In this document: positions 1 to 6,855 of the stretch, piece after piece
Layout of the letters: the number at the start of each line of letters is the position of its first letter
Position numbering within the stretch: the stretch's first letter is position 1
DNA from: an uncultured Synergistaceae bacterium
GTDB taxonomy: Bacteria > Synergistota > Synergistia > Synergistales > Dethiosulfovibrionaceae
Length of the DNA: 19,046 nucleotides
Direction of reading: 5' to 3'
Assembly: GCA_902489135.1 (NCBI GenBank)
Contig: CABTYW010000038.1
Location: 1 to 19,046 of the forward strand
Program-made: the position numbers and the translations under genes
Notes under the pieces: generated by a model
What the model was told of the DNA's origin: nothing
What the model saw: the letters and a program-made list of their open reading frames with translations, nothing else
Databases searched by the model: none

Positions 1-22
1 TGACGGAGAGGGATTTTTACTG

Positions 23-67
23 AAAAATCAAAAACGACCGCCGCAGCGTCGGGAGGGCGCTGCGGCG
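23..67 (-). terminator. Intrinsic terminator of the dehydrogenase-cyclase operon
   Basis: A 10-bp perfect stem (39-48 with 58-67, 9-nt loop) lies directly after the cyclase stop codon at 68. Read on the minus strand it is followed within a few bases by two T-rich tracts (TTTTTGATTTTT). This is the normal form of a Rho-independent terminator and marks the 3' end of the three-gene operon. Confidence 0.75.
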
Positions 68-700
68 TCATTTCGTAAAGGCCACGGCGCGAACCGGTGC
101 GCCGTCGGCATCGTTCAAATTCAGCGGGAACGCGCAGAACTTCACCGGCCCGCAGGGCAATTCCCTGAGGCGACAGAGATTTTCGAAGATCATCACCCCG
201 CCGCCCAGCACGAGACGATGAAGGGGCAGATCGGTACTGGCAACGGCGTCGATGCTCATGACGTCGAGACCGACGCCTTTTTTGTGCGAAACCGAGAGCC
301 AGCGTGCCGCCTCTTCGTCCAGCAGCGGGTACCCCGTGAAATATTCCTCCCTTCCCCAAAGCGTCTCCCAACCGCTGCTGATCAGCAGAAAGTCGGCTGC
401 TTCAGCTCCGGGACAGCGAAGAAAGTGCTCCACGGTAATTTTCTCCGTGTGCGGCGGAAGGCGCAGCACCGCGGCAGAGCCGCAAAAACACTCCGGGGCG
501 AGGCCGCTTACGGTTTTTCCGCCCGGAATGACGTGAGACGGCGCATCAACATGGGTGCCCGTGTGGCTGGTGAGCGTCACTTCCGTCTCGCGATACCCCG
601 CGCCGTGGTAATCGGCGACGAGGCGAAAACGCGGCGGCGCGTCGCCGGGAAAAAACGGCATCGTCGGCTCGATCTTCCGGGTCAGGTCAAAGATTTTCAT
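68..700 (-). CDS. Cyclase family protein (kynurenine formamidase-like, PF04199)
   Basis: A 210-residue soluble metal-dependent hydrolase. Residues 45-54 read SHTGTHVDAP, the HxGTHxDxP metal-binding signature of the cyclase/KynB superfamily (H46, H50, D52), followed by H56. Length is typical (200-260 aa). Family members open formamides or cyclic amides and esters, for example N-formylkynurenine or isatin. The substrate here cannot be read from sequence. The start codon overlaps the end of the upstream HIBADH-like gene by 14 bases, so the two are translated from one message. No tryptophan-degradation genes are nearby, so a true kynurenine formamidase role is not supported by context. A hydrolase acting before or after the two dehydrogenases of the same operon is the more natural reading, but this is inference. 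Confidence 0.88.
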   Translation of the reverse strand: MKIFDLTRKIEPTMPFFPGDAPPRFRLVADYHGAGYRETEVTLTSHTGTHVDAPSHVIPGGKTVSGLAPECFCGSAAVLRLPPHTEKITVEHFLRCPGAEAADFLLISSGWETLWGREEYFTGYPLLDEEAARWLSVSHKKGVGLDVMSIDAVASTDLPLHRLVLGGGVMIFENLCRLRELPCGPVKFCAFPLNLNDADGAPVRAVAFTK

Positions 701-1598
701 GCTTTTTCACGCCGTCGAAGCCCTCGGCGCCACCCTCGCAAAAGTGGATGAGCGCCTGAGTTCCGCGCTCTCCCATGCCGTTGGCCGTCAAAGTGTCCAG
801 AGCGTCAAGGGTGTCCCGGGCGCAGCGCAGATTCAGTCCTCCCCGACAGCCCTCCTCCAGGGCAATGCGCAGGTCTTTGGCGAGATATCGGACAAAAAAA
901 CTGGGGCGGTCGTCATGAGCCATAATTTTCGGCCCCAACTTTTCCAGCTGGCGGCTGCCGCCCGAACCGGCGCACAGCAAAGGAAACAGTTCCTTCAGAT
1001 CCAGACCGACGCGTCGGGCGTAGGCCAGTGACTCGCAGAGCCCCGCCAACGCCCCCGCCACAAGAAGCTGATTGGACATTTTCGCATGCTGACCGCAGCC
1101 CGGGGACCCCATCAGGCAAGCACGCGTTCCCATGGCCTCGAAGAGGGGGCGGCAGGCTTGGAAATCCTCCCGCTCGCCGCCGACGTAAATGCACAATGTG
1201 CCCGCCTCGGCGCCGGCCTTGCCTCCCGTGACGGGAGCGTCCAAAACGCGCAGCCCCCGGCGGCGCCCGTCCTGAAAGAGTTTTTCAGCCAGTGCGGGGC
1301 TGGAAGTGGTCATATCCACAAGAATGGTGCCCGCCTCGGCGGAAGCCAGGATCCCGCCTTCTCCTTCATACAGCTGTCGGACGTCGTCGGGCGTGCCCAG
1401 CATGGTGATCAGCGCTTCAGCGCCGCAAAGGGCTTCCGCTGCGGAAGAACAGACCGCGGCGCCGGCAACGGCAAGCTCGGCGGTTTTTTCCGGACGCCTC
1501 GCCCACACTCTGACGCCAAACCCCGCTTTGATCAAGTTCAGCGCCATGGGACGTCCCATAATTCCAACGCCGATAAAGGCAATCGTCGAAAGGCTCAT
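687..1598 (-). CDS. NAD(P)-dependent 3-hydroxyisobutyrate dehydrogenase-family oxidoreductase (copy 1)
   Basis: A 303-residue beta-hydroxyacid dehydrogenase. The N-terminal Rossmann motif is GVGIMGRPMALNL (residues 10-22), the substrate-binding signature is DAPVTGG (120-126), and the catalytic lysine is K173 in GCGQHAKMSNQ. The arginine pair after strand 2 (WARRP) suggests NADP preference. Relatives reduce or oxidise 3-hydroxyisobutyrate, tartronate semialdehyde, 2-hydroxymethylglutarate or succinic semialdehyde; the exact substrate cannot be assigned. The start at 1598 is chosen because its ATG overlaps the upstream stop as ATGA. A longer in-frame reading to 1637 would run into the upstream gene and adds no conserved sequence. 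It is cotranscribed with the D-2-hydroxyacid dehydrogenase before it and the cyclase after it. A paralogue lies at 6856-7737. Confidence 0.92.
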   Translation of the reverse strand: MSLSTIAFIGVGIMGRPMALNLIKAGFGVRVWARRPEKTAELAVAGAAVCSSAAEALCGAEALITMLGTPDDVRQLYEGEGGILASAEAGTILVDMTTSSPALAEKLFQDGRRRGLRVLDAPVTGGKAGAEAGTLCIYVGGEREDFQACRPLFEAMGTRACLMGSPGCGQHAKMSNQLLVAGALAGLCESLAYARRVGLDLKELFPLLCAGSGGSRQLEKLGPKIMAHDDRPSFFVRYLAKDLRIALEEGCRGGLNLRCARDTLDALDTLTANGMGERGTQALIHFCEGGAEGFDGVKKHENL

Positions 1599-2554
1599 CG
1601 CTGCGTTTTTCCCTTCATTTCCATGCCGCGCGTCCAATCACGAAGATTCTCTCCGGCGATGCGGACAATTCGGTTTACCGTTTCGGCAAGAAAAAAATGC
1701 CCCGCCACGTGGGGCGTAATGATAACCTTGTCCATGCGCCACAGCGGATGGTCCGGCGGCAGGGGCTCAGGTTCCGTCACGTCAAGAGCGGCGCCCCCCA
1801 GATGATCGTCGGCGAGAACCTTTCTGAGCGCCTCAAGATCCACGGCCGTTCCTCGCCCCGCGTTGACGAGGTAAGCGCCCTTTTTCATCAATCTCAAACG
1901 GCGCTGGTCCATCACATGGAAGGTTTCTGCCGTTCCGGGCAGAACCATGGCAACCATATCGGCCCGGGGGAGCAAATCGTCCAGCTCGTCAATGCCCCTC
2001 AGTTCATCAATAAAATCAGGCTTTTCATTCACATGCCGCCGAACACCGATAACATAAGCGCCGAGAGATTTCATCTTTCGAGCGTAACTGCCGCCGATGT
2101 CGCCGAGGCCCAGCACCAGGACCACCGATCCCTCAACGGAAGTTACGTGGCCGCAGGACCTCCACCGCCCCTCTTTCTGGAGACCCATGTACTGGTTCAA
2201 TCGCCGCACCAGCGCAAAAGTGAGAGCCAGCAGATGCTCCGACACCGTCAGTCCGTAGGCTCCCGAGGCCGTCGTCAGTGCACACCCCGCAGGCAAAAGC
2301 CCCGGGCGGTCATAGGGATCGGCGCCCGCGGAATTGAGCTGGAGCCATTTCAATTTTTTCGCGTCAGCCAACAGTGCCGGCGGCACGTTGCCGATAATGG
2401 CGTCGGCGTCGGCCACGTCCTCAACCGTCACATCGCTCCGCTTGAAGACCATCCGACAGGAAAACGCGCCGCCGGAAGCCCGCTCTTTCAGAAAATCACG
2501 GTGCTCGTCGCTCAGCGGAAGCACCGTGACCAGAACCTTTCGCGTGTCGGACAT
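1595..2554 (-). CDS. D-isomer-specific 2-hydroxyacid dehydrogenase
   Basis: A 319-residue NAD(P)-dependent enzyme interconverting a 2-oxoacid and a D-2-hydroxyacid. It has the usual family layout: an N-terminal catalytic half, the inserted cofactor domain with LGLGDIGGSYA (148-158), then catalytic R234 (NAGRGTAVD), Glu263 (EPEPLP) and His282 (ITPHVAGH). Length is normal for the GyaR/SerA/GhrB superfamily without an ACT domain. The ATG at 2554 is preceded by a strong AAAGGAGA (2561-2568). This is the first gene of the operon with the HIBADH-like gene (ATGA overlap) and the cyclase. Phosphoglycerate dehydrogenase is unlikely because of its short length and its neighbours; glyoxylate/hydroxypyruvate or a branched 2-oxoacid are possible substrates. 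I found no clear promoter upstream. Confidence 0.92.
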   Translation of the reverse strand: MSDTRKVLVTVLPLSDEHRDFLKERASGGAFSCRMVFKRSDVTVEDVADADAIIGNVPPALLADAKKLKWLQLNSAGADPYDRPGLLPAGCALTTASGAYGLTVSEHLLALTFALVRRLNQYMGLQKEGRWRSCGHVTSVEGSVVLVLGLGDIGGSYARKMKSLGAYVIGVRRHVNEKPDFIDELRGIDELDDLLPRADMVAMVLPGTAETFHVMDQRRLRLMKKGAYLVNAGRGTAVDLEALRKVLADDHLGGAALDVTEPEPLPPDHPLWRMDKVIITPHVAGHFFLAETVNRIVRIAGENLRDWTRGMEMKGKTQR

Positions 2555-3200
2555 TTTTTCTCTCCTTTACGCGCCGCAAAGGCGCCCCCCTTCAAAATTC
2601 ACGGAAAAATCGCAGACTGCTCCCGCCCATCGATGCCCGGCAACGCGGAAAATGCGTGCTGCCTCTGAATTGCTCCGGGCATGACGCGCCCTGCACCGCG
2701 GCACAAAAAATAAGGGCGCTGCATTAAAACCGCGGGGAAAGGCCGACGTCGCAGCGCAAGGCCTTCGAGTTCTCCCAACCTTTGCCCTGTCTCCTTCAAA
2801 TTGAGCATGCGGGAGAGCAAAGCGATTTTTATGCTTCATGATTTCTCATGAAAAGAGCTCCCGGCGGCAAAAACTTTGACGGATCGGCGGCACGGCTCTC
2901 AAAAGGCCGCGCACGCTCAAAAACGCCCTATGAAACAAAAAAAGGCTGTAACCTGTTTTTGAGAATTCCCGAGATTGTATTCTGAAGAGATCATCCCGGC
3001 GTTTTTCCGCGGAACGTCTCATGCAGCCGAAGAAACAACGCTCAATTACCGCTGAAACTTCAACAGTGGAAAATCACCCCGCGTTGCCGCTTTCGCCGAA
3101 AAGAGCGAAAGCGGCGGCAAGTCTTTCTAAAGGATTGCCGCCCGAAGGACATTTCCCGGGACCGGGAGGGGCGGTGCGTCCCGTTGTGAAGGAAAACGAA

Positions 3201-3355
3201 CCGTTGCTCAGTATAAAATTCAACGACTTCATCCACTTTTTCCGGACGGACCTGTACGGCATCGCCGATGTTTACGCCGCCGTTCATCATTCCCAATCCC
3301 ATGACTTGCCCGGCTCCCGGCGAAGATGCCTTCAAAAAAACCGTGGGCGGTTGTC
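3201..3355 (-). pseudogene. C-terminal fragment of an unidentified protein gene
   Basis: On the minus strand a frame reads TVFLKASSPGAGQVMG, then LGMMNGGVNIGDAVQVRP, then EKVDEVVEFYTEQR. The balanced composition, glycine-rich loop, amphipathic end and G/C-biased third codon positions look like genuine coding sequence, unlike the arginine- and proline-rich chance frames around it. There is no RBS or ATG at a sensible place, and the sequence before and after stops looking like protein, so both ends appear lost. I do not recognise the family. The boundaries are approximate. Confidence 0.4.
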
Positions 3356-3637
3356 TAAAAACGGCCCCGGGAACGTTCCGTTCTCAGTCCCGTTGGGGCG
3401 CGCGGCAAAGCCGTGCTTCGCGGCGACACCGGCGGCGCCTGTGCGGCACGGGCTCTCCACGCGAAGCTCTCTCCGACGCTTCTCTCCGTGACGCCACGCC
3501 GGGCGCCATTTCACCGCTCGCCCTTCGGCAATGTCCGCGCTCTCAGCCGGCAGGCGTTTCGGGCTTTCCGCTCACGGAGCGAGCCCTGCCCGCCATGGCC
3601 GATTTGGACACGCGCCGTCGGGGCATTCTTCACGGAG

Positions 3638-3672
3638 AAAAAGATTTACGCCGAGAGGCGAGGACGCTTTTT
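3638..3672 (-). terminator. Possible weak terminator after the YitT gene
   Basis: AAAAAG (3638-3643) pairs with CTTTTT (3667-3672) around an inner CGCC/GGCG stem. On the minus strand the structure starts right at the YitT stop codon (3673-3675) and ends in CTTTTT. The stem is interrupted, so this is only a candidate. Confidence 0.35.
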
Positions 3673-4563
3673 CTACGAATCGTTCTCCCATTTTTTGAAG
3701 CCTTCGCCCAGCACTTCCGACACATCGCCCATGATGACAAAGGCGCTGCGGTCGGTGTCCCGGAGATAGCGTTTCAGCTCCAGGGCCTGCCGGCGCGTCA
3801 AAATGACCATGATGACGTCCATGGGCGTGCGGCGATAGGCGCCCTTGGCGGGAATCAGCGTGGCGGTGCGTTCGATTTTTTCCATGATGAAGTGAATGAC
3901 TTCATCGGGCTTTGACGTGATGATATTCATCTGAACTCGGCGGTCGAAGGATTTCAGAACCCAGTCGATGGTCACGGACTCCACATAAAGGCTCAATCCG
4001 CCGTAAAGGACTTTTTCGAGATCGACGGCCAGCAGCGACGAGAGAAGGATGGCAAAGTTCACGTAGAACGAAGCCGCCCCCACGTCAATGCCCCAATGTT
4101 TTTTCACGATGGCGGCCAGGATGTCCATGCCGCCCGACGAGCCTCCGCACCGAAACAGAATTCCCATGGCCAGGCCGCCGGCCACGCCGCCTAAAAGAGC
4201 GGCCAGGACGAGGTCATTGATGAGCGGGTAATGATACATTTCGAAGACGGGCAGAAGCACGCTGGTCAGAACGGTGTTGTACAGCGTCCACAGGGCGAAG
4301 CGCGGCGACATGGCGGTCCAGCCCCAGATGAGCAGCAGCACGTTGACGATGGTCAGCACCCAGACGGGGGACATTCCCCACGTGTAATTGGTAATCAGCG
4401 CTATGCCCGTGACGCCGGTGCTGGCAAATTTATAGGGTTCGATGAGTGCCGCGATGAGAAAACACAGGAGCAGCGACGCGAAGGTCATGCCGATAAAGGG
4501 GCCCGCCTCGCGCTTGGCGAGGTCTTTCAATTTCTGCACGTTCCAATCCATGAATGGTGTCAT
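3673..4563 (-). CDS. YitT family membrane protein (DUF161 + DUF2179)
   Basis: A 296-residue inner-membrane protein with the standard YitT build. About five to six hydrophobic segments (near residues 23-43, 67-84, 94-113, 116-137, 165-183 and 188-204) are followed by a soluble DUF2179 domain (about 212-288). The glycine-rich GGSSGGMDILA (140-150) is the hallmark loop of this family. Function is not established for the family; transport or membrane sensing is usually proposed. The ATG at 4563 is preceded by GGGAGGCG (4570-4577), which supports this start over an internal ATG four codons later. The upstream minus-strand neighbour is ridA, separated by about 375 bases and ridA's own terminator, so YitT is probably transcribed on its own. 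Confidence 0.9.
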   Translation of the reverse strand: MTPFMDWNVQKLKDLAKREAGPFIGMTFASLLLCFLIAALIEPYKFASTGVTGIALITNYTWGMSPVWVLTIVNVLLLIWGWTAMSPRFALWTLYNTVLTSVLLPVFEMYHYPLINDLVLAALLGGVAGGLAMGILFRCGGSSGGMDILAAIVKKHWGIDVGAASFYVNFAILLSSLLAVDLEKVLYGGLSLYVESVTIDWVLKSFDRRVQMNIITSKPDEVIHFIMEKIERTATLIPAKGAYRRTPMDVIMVILTRRQALELKRYLRDTDRSAFVIMGDVSEVLGEGFKKWENDS

Positions 4564-4600
4564 GGCGTCGCCTCCCTGTATCTTTTTTCCATCTTGACTT

Positions 4601-4611
4601 TCATATCATAT
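4601..4611 (-). promoter_or_regulatory. Candidate extended -10 promoter for the YitT gene
   Basis: On the minus strand, about 40 bases before the YitT start, the sequence reads TGATATGAT, a TGn-type extended -10 (TATGAT). The upstream 30 bases are AT-rich but no good -35 hexamer is present at 16-18 bp. It sits in the right place after the ridA terminator. Confidence 0.4.
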
Positions 4612-4888
4612 CACAGGTGAACTCAGCAAAAATAAACTTTTTGTATTAAAAGTTTAGTCATCTCCCCTCTTTTTCACCTTTCGGCGAAGACACCGCGGCT
4701 TCGGCGTCGAAAACAAGGACATCCATGTCCGAAGGGGCGATGTTCGGACCTATTGATACGGCCCTTTTCTTTGGAACTGCCAAAGGGGCGGCGTCTTTTC
4801 CGTTTTTTCATCGGAACAAGCTCCCGGCCAAAAGGACCTCCATATCCGCCCACGGCTGCGCCCCTTTCAGCGACGGTCATGCTTATAG
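4612..4888. other. Region between YitT and ridA terminator, no gene seen
   Basis: The open frames here have no start signals and no protein-like composition. The stretch 4620-4670 is AT-rich and probably carries upstream promoter elements for YitT. A short palindrome GGACATCCATGTCC occurs near 4719-4732; nothing else stands out. Confidence 0.4.
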
Positions 4889-4930
4889 AAAAAGCGCCGG
4901 CTTCTCCGCAGAGAAGTCCGCGCTTTTTTT
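4889..4930 (-). terminator. Terminator after ridA (possibly bidirectional)
   Basis: AAAAGCGC and CTTCTC on the left pair with GAGAAG and GCGCTTTT on the right, with a small internal mismatch and a CGCA loop. It begins 10 bases after the ridA stop and, read on the minus strand, ends in GCGCTTTTTC. It also has a T run in the plus direction. Confidence 0.7.
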
Positions 4931-4939
4931 CGCTCCGGA

Positions 4940-5311
4940 TTACTGAAGGGCGACCACTTCGATTTCCACTTTGCCGTCCTTGGGGAGCTTGGCCACCTGA
5001 ACGGCGCTTCTGGCGGGGAACGGCTCCTTGAAATATTTGGCGTAAATGCCGTTCATCACGGCAAAGTCGTTCATGTCCTTGAGGAACACCGTGGTTTTGA
5101 TCACTTTATCCATGGAACTGCCCGCAGCTTCTAGGATGGCCTTGACGTTTTTCAGAGAGTTCTCGGTTTGCTCCTCAATGGTCTCCGGCAGCGTTCCGTC
5201 GGGCGTCATTCCCAGCTGGCCGGAAGTGTAAATCATGGCTTCGGTGGAAATGGCCTGAGAATAGGGGCCGATGGCCCCGGGGGCCTTCTTCGTCGCAATT
5301 GCTTTTTTCAT
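4940..5311 (-). CDS. ridA: RidA family reactive intermediate (enamine/imine) deaminase
   Basis: A 123-residue YjgF/YER057c/UK114 protein. It hydrolyses reactive enamine/imine intermediates released by PLP enzymes such as threonine dehydratase, giving 2-oxoacids and ammonia, and acts as a cytosolic homotrimer. Visible family features are PGAIGPYSQAI (11-21), YTSGQLG (28-34), the substrate-binding R101 in PFPARSAVQV, and E118 near the C-terminus. The start at 5311 is set by GGGAGGTAA (5317-5325) directly before it; the frame continues 16 codons further upstream without a second RBS. It has its own promoter and terminator, so it is a single-gene unit. It fits a cell with heavy amino-acid turnover. 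Confidence 0.95.
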   Translation of the reverse strand: MKKAIATKKAPGAIGPYSQAISTEAMIYTSGQLGMTPDGTLPETIEEQTENSLKNVKAILEAAGSSMDKVIKTTVFLKDMNDFAVMNGIYAKYFKEPFPARSAVQVAKLPKDGKVEIEVVALQ

Positions 5312-5338
5312 TTTTATTACCTCCCATATGTGATCAGT

Positions 5339-5351
5339 CGGGATAATCCCG
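5339..5351. promoter_or_regulatory. Palindromic site in the ridA leader (possible operator)
   Basis: CGGGATAATCCCG is a perfect 6+1+6 palindrome. From the predicted ridA promoter it lies at about +6 to +18, a position where a repressor would block transcription. No regulator gene is adjacent, so the role is a guess from position. Confidence 0.35.
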
Positions 5352-5363
5352 CGCTCCACGCTG

Positions 5364-5391
5364 ATTATACCATTCCGCCCGGCGCAGACAA
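5364..5391 (-). promoter_or_regulatory. Sigma-70 promoter of ridA
   Basis: On the minus strand TTGTCT (5386-5391) is separated by 16 bp from a consensus TATAAT (5364-5369) preceded by TGG, i.e. an extended -10. The predicted start is near 5357, about 45 bases before the ridA ATG. Confidence 0.75.
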
Positions 5392-5411
5392 GCGTCCGAC
5401 GATCTCAGGGC

Positions 5412-6075
5412 ATGTTACAATGGAAGTGTGACGTTCATGCTGCGCGGCAAAGGAAAATCTCTCTTGAGAACAAAACGCTCCGTCGAACGTGCGCCTCTTC
5501 GCCGGACACTCCCGGTCCGGCGCTTCCCGGCGGCGTCCGGCCATGGGAATGGGCACCATGGATTATTTCGGCGTCTTCGGCGAAAAACGCCCGGTGCCCG
5601 GCGGTTGCAATACATTGGCCGCGTCAATGGGCGCCCGTTGCGGACGTTTCGACCAATCGAAGGCGAAGCCCCCGTTCCGACGTCCGCTTTGGCTTTGTGA
5701 GCGAATGCGAAATTCCGCGTTCGACGTTGACACCGTGGGGAGCGCGCAGGTTTCGCCCACGGGCAGCAACAGGCGGCGCCGATCCGACCGGTTGTGTCAA
5801 TATCCGACGCATCCCCGTGCGCCGCGGCATCTCATCCAAGCGGCACGTCGCCGCCGGATTTCACGTGCGTTCCGCCCCGACCGACGACGCTAAGACGGCA
5901 TGAAAAGAGAGCGACACAAGCTCCGCCGTCAAGACGGAACCGCGATCATCGGCCGCACGTGGTACGCCCCGGCGATTTTTGAACAGTCGCCGTGCAGCGT
6001 CGGCTGCGCGAAAAAGAGAGCGCCCGAAGGCCGCACCTTTGCCGGTGGCGGCTTGACGACTTTACCGAACTTTTG
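5412..6075. other. Gene-poor region between ridA and comB
   Basis: About 660 bases with overlapping open frames in all directions, rich in Arg/Pro/Ala and without RBS-led starts, as expected of chance frames in GC-rich DNA. Two details stand out. TGTTACAAT at 5413-5421 is an extended -10-like motif pointing toward comB but lacks a -35. The plus frame from about 5543 to 5680 (MDYFGVFGEKRPVPGGCN) has G/C-biased third positions and a protein-like look, so it may be a remnant of a lost gene. No comB promoter could be located with confidence. Confidence 0.4.
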
Positions 6076-6089
6076 AGGGAGGTTTTTTC

Positions 6090-6785
6090 GTGAACATCGA
6101 AATTTTGGAGCTTCTGGAGGGAGCGCGCCGTGCCCGCGGCCTGACGGTGATTATCGACGTCTTTCGAGCCTTCTCGCTGGAGGCCTATTTATTTTCACGG
6201 GGCGCCTCGCGTATTTACGCCGTGGGCGACGAGGAGACGGCGCGGCGTCTCAAATCCGAAAACCCCGACGTCCTGCTGGTCGGCGAGCGGGGCGGCAAAA
6301 TTCTGCCGGGCTTTGACTACGGCAACTCTCCGTGGCAGACTGAAGGCGCTCCGCTGGAGGGAAAAACCGTCGTCCACACCACCAGCTCGGGAACGCAGGG
6401 CCTCGCCGCAGCTTCGGGAGCCCGACAGCTGCTGGTGGCCTCTCTGGTGACGTCGTCGGCAACGGCGCGTTATATTGCCTCGCAGGCTCCGCAACAGGTC
6501 TCGCTGGTCGCCATGGGCTGGGCCGGACAACGCACCACGCCCGAGGACCTGCTGTGCGCCCGCGCCATTGAAGCGAGCCTTCAAGGAACTTCGCTGAATA
6601 TGGCCGACGAAATCGACGCGCTGAGGCGGACAGCCGAGGGCGCAAAATTCTTCAACTCGCAGACCCAGGACGTTTTCCCTCGCGAGGATTTTGCACTGTG
6701 CACCGCCGTGGATCGCTTCGACTTCTGCATTGCCGCGCGGAAGATCTCCGACGACGTCTTTGCCATGACGCCCCTCCGTCGCTAA
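6090..6785 (+). CDS. comB: ComB-like 2-phosphosulfolactate phosphatase family protein
   Basis: A 231-residue cytosolic protein of the ComB family (about 230-245 aa). In archaea ComB is a Mg-dependent phosphatase that turns 2-phosphosulfolactate into sulfolactate on the way to coenzyme M. Family motifs are seen in order: VIIDVFRA (20-27, with metal-ligand-type D23), GERGG (65-69), GFDYGNSP (74-81) and a TTSSGTQGL stretch near 105. The start is GTG at 6090, set by GAGGGAGG (6076-6083). No comA, comC, comDE or other coenzyme M gene is nearby. In bacteria such orphan ComB proteins have no settled function, so the symbol indicates family only. It converges on the HIBADH-like gene at 6856. Confidence 0.85.
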   Translation: MNIEILELLEGARRARGLTVIIDVFRAFSLEAYLFSRGASRIYAVGDEETARRLKSENPDVLLVGERGGKILPGFDYGNSPWQTEGAPLEGKTVVHTTSSGTQGLAAASGARQLLVASLVTSSATARYIASQAPQQVSLVAMGWAGQRTTPEDLLCARAIEASLQGTSLNMADEIDALRRTAEGAKFFNSQTQDVFPREDFALCTAVDRFDFCIAARKISDDVFAMTPLRR

Positions 6786-6796
6786 CCCCGCATCAC

Positions 6797-6839
6797 AGTA
6801 TTGGGCGACGGCCGCATTGCGCGGCCGTCGCCCAATACT
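6797..6839. terminator. Perfect 19-bp hairpin between convergent genes
   Basis: 6797-6815 and 6821-6839 are perfect reverse complements with a 5-base loop (ATTGC). The hairpin lies 12 bases after the comB stop and 17 bases from the stop of the converging HIBADH-like gene. Only a weak T tract follows on either side, so it may stop transcription from both sides through sheer stem strength or act as an RNA-stability element. Confidence 0.6.
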
Positions 6840-6855
6840 TTCGCAAAAAAGCCGA

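Larger units (their letters stand above)
2570..3672. other. 1.1 kb stretch without an intact gene
   Basis: No reading frame here has a ribosome-binding site, continuous family-like sequence and a plausible start together. Short open frames exist on both strands but look like chance frames in GC-rich DNA. The exception is a piece on the minus strand around 3201-3355 (listed separately) that reads like real protein. The first part (2820-2960) is richer in A/T, with runs of A and T, and may hold upstream signals of the hydroxyacid dehydrogenase operon, but no clear promoter can be named. A gene-decay scar is the simplest explanation. Confidence 0.5.

Noticed and set aside
2599..2839. Minus-strand frames of 73 and 90 codons before the hydroxyacid dehydrogenase
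   Set aside because: No RBS at either start and basic, low-complexity sequence; not convincing as a small gene.
3021..3915. Plus-strand frames of 156 and 215 codons
   Set aside because: The longer one runs antisense into the clear YitT gene, and neither has an RBS or family-like sequence.
5543..5680. A PfkB-kinase remnant suggested by PGGCN after GVFG
   Set aside because: The order of motifs does not follow the family and nothing before or after fits; kept only as a possible unidentified remnant.
5412..5903. Overlapping plus-strand frames of 90-163 codons between ridA and comB
   Set aside because: No RBS, Arg/Pro/Trp-rich chance composition, and several frames open at once on both strands, as expected in GC-rich non-coding DNA.
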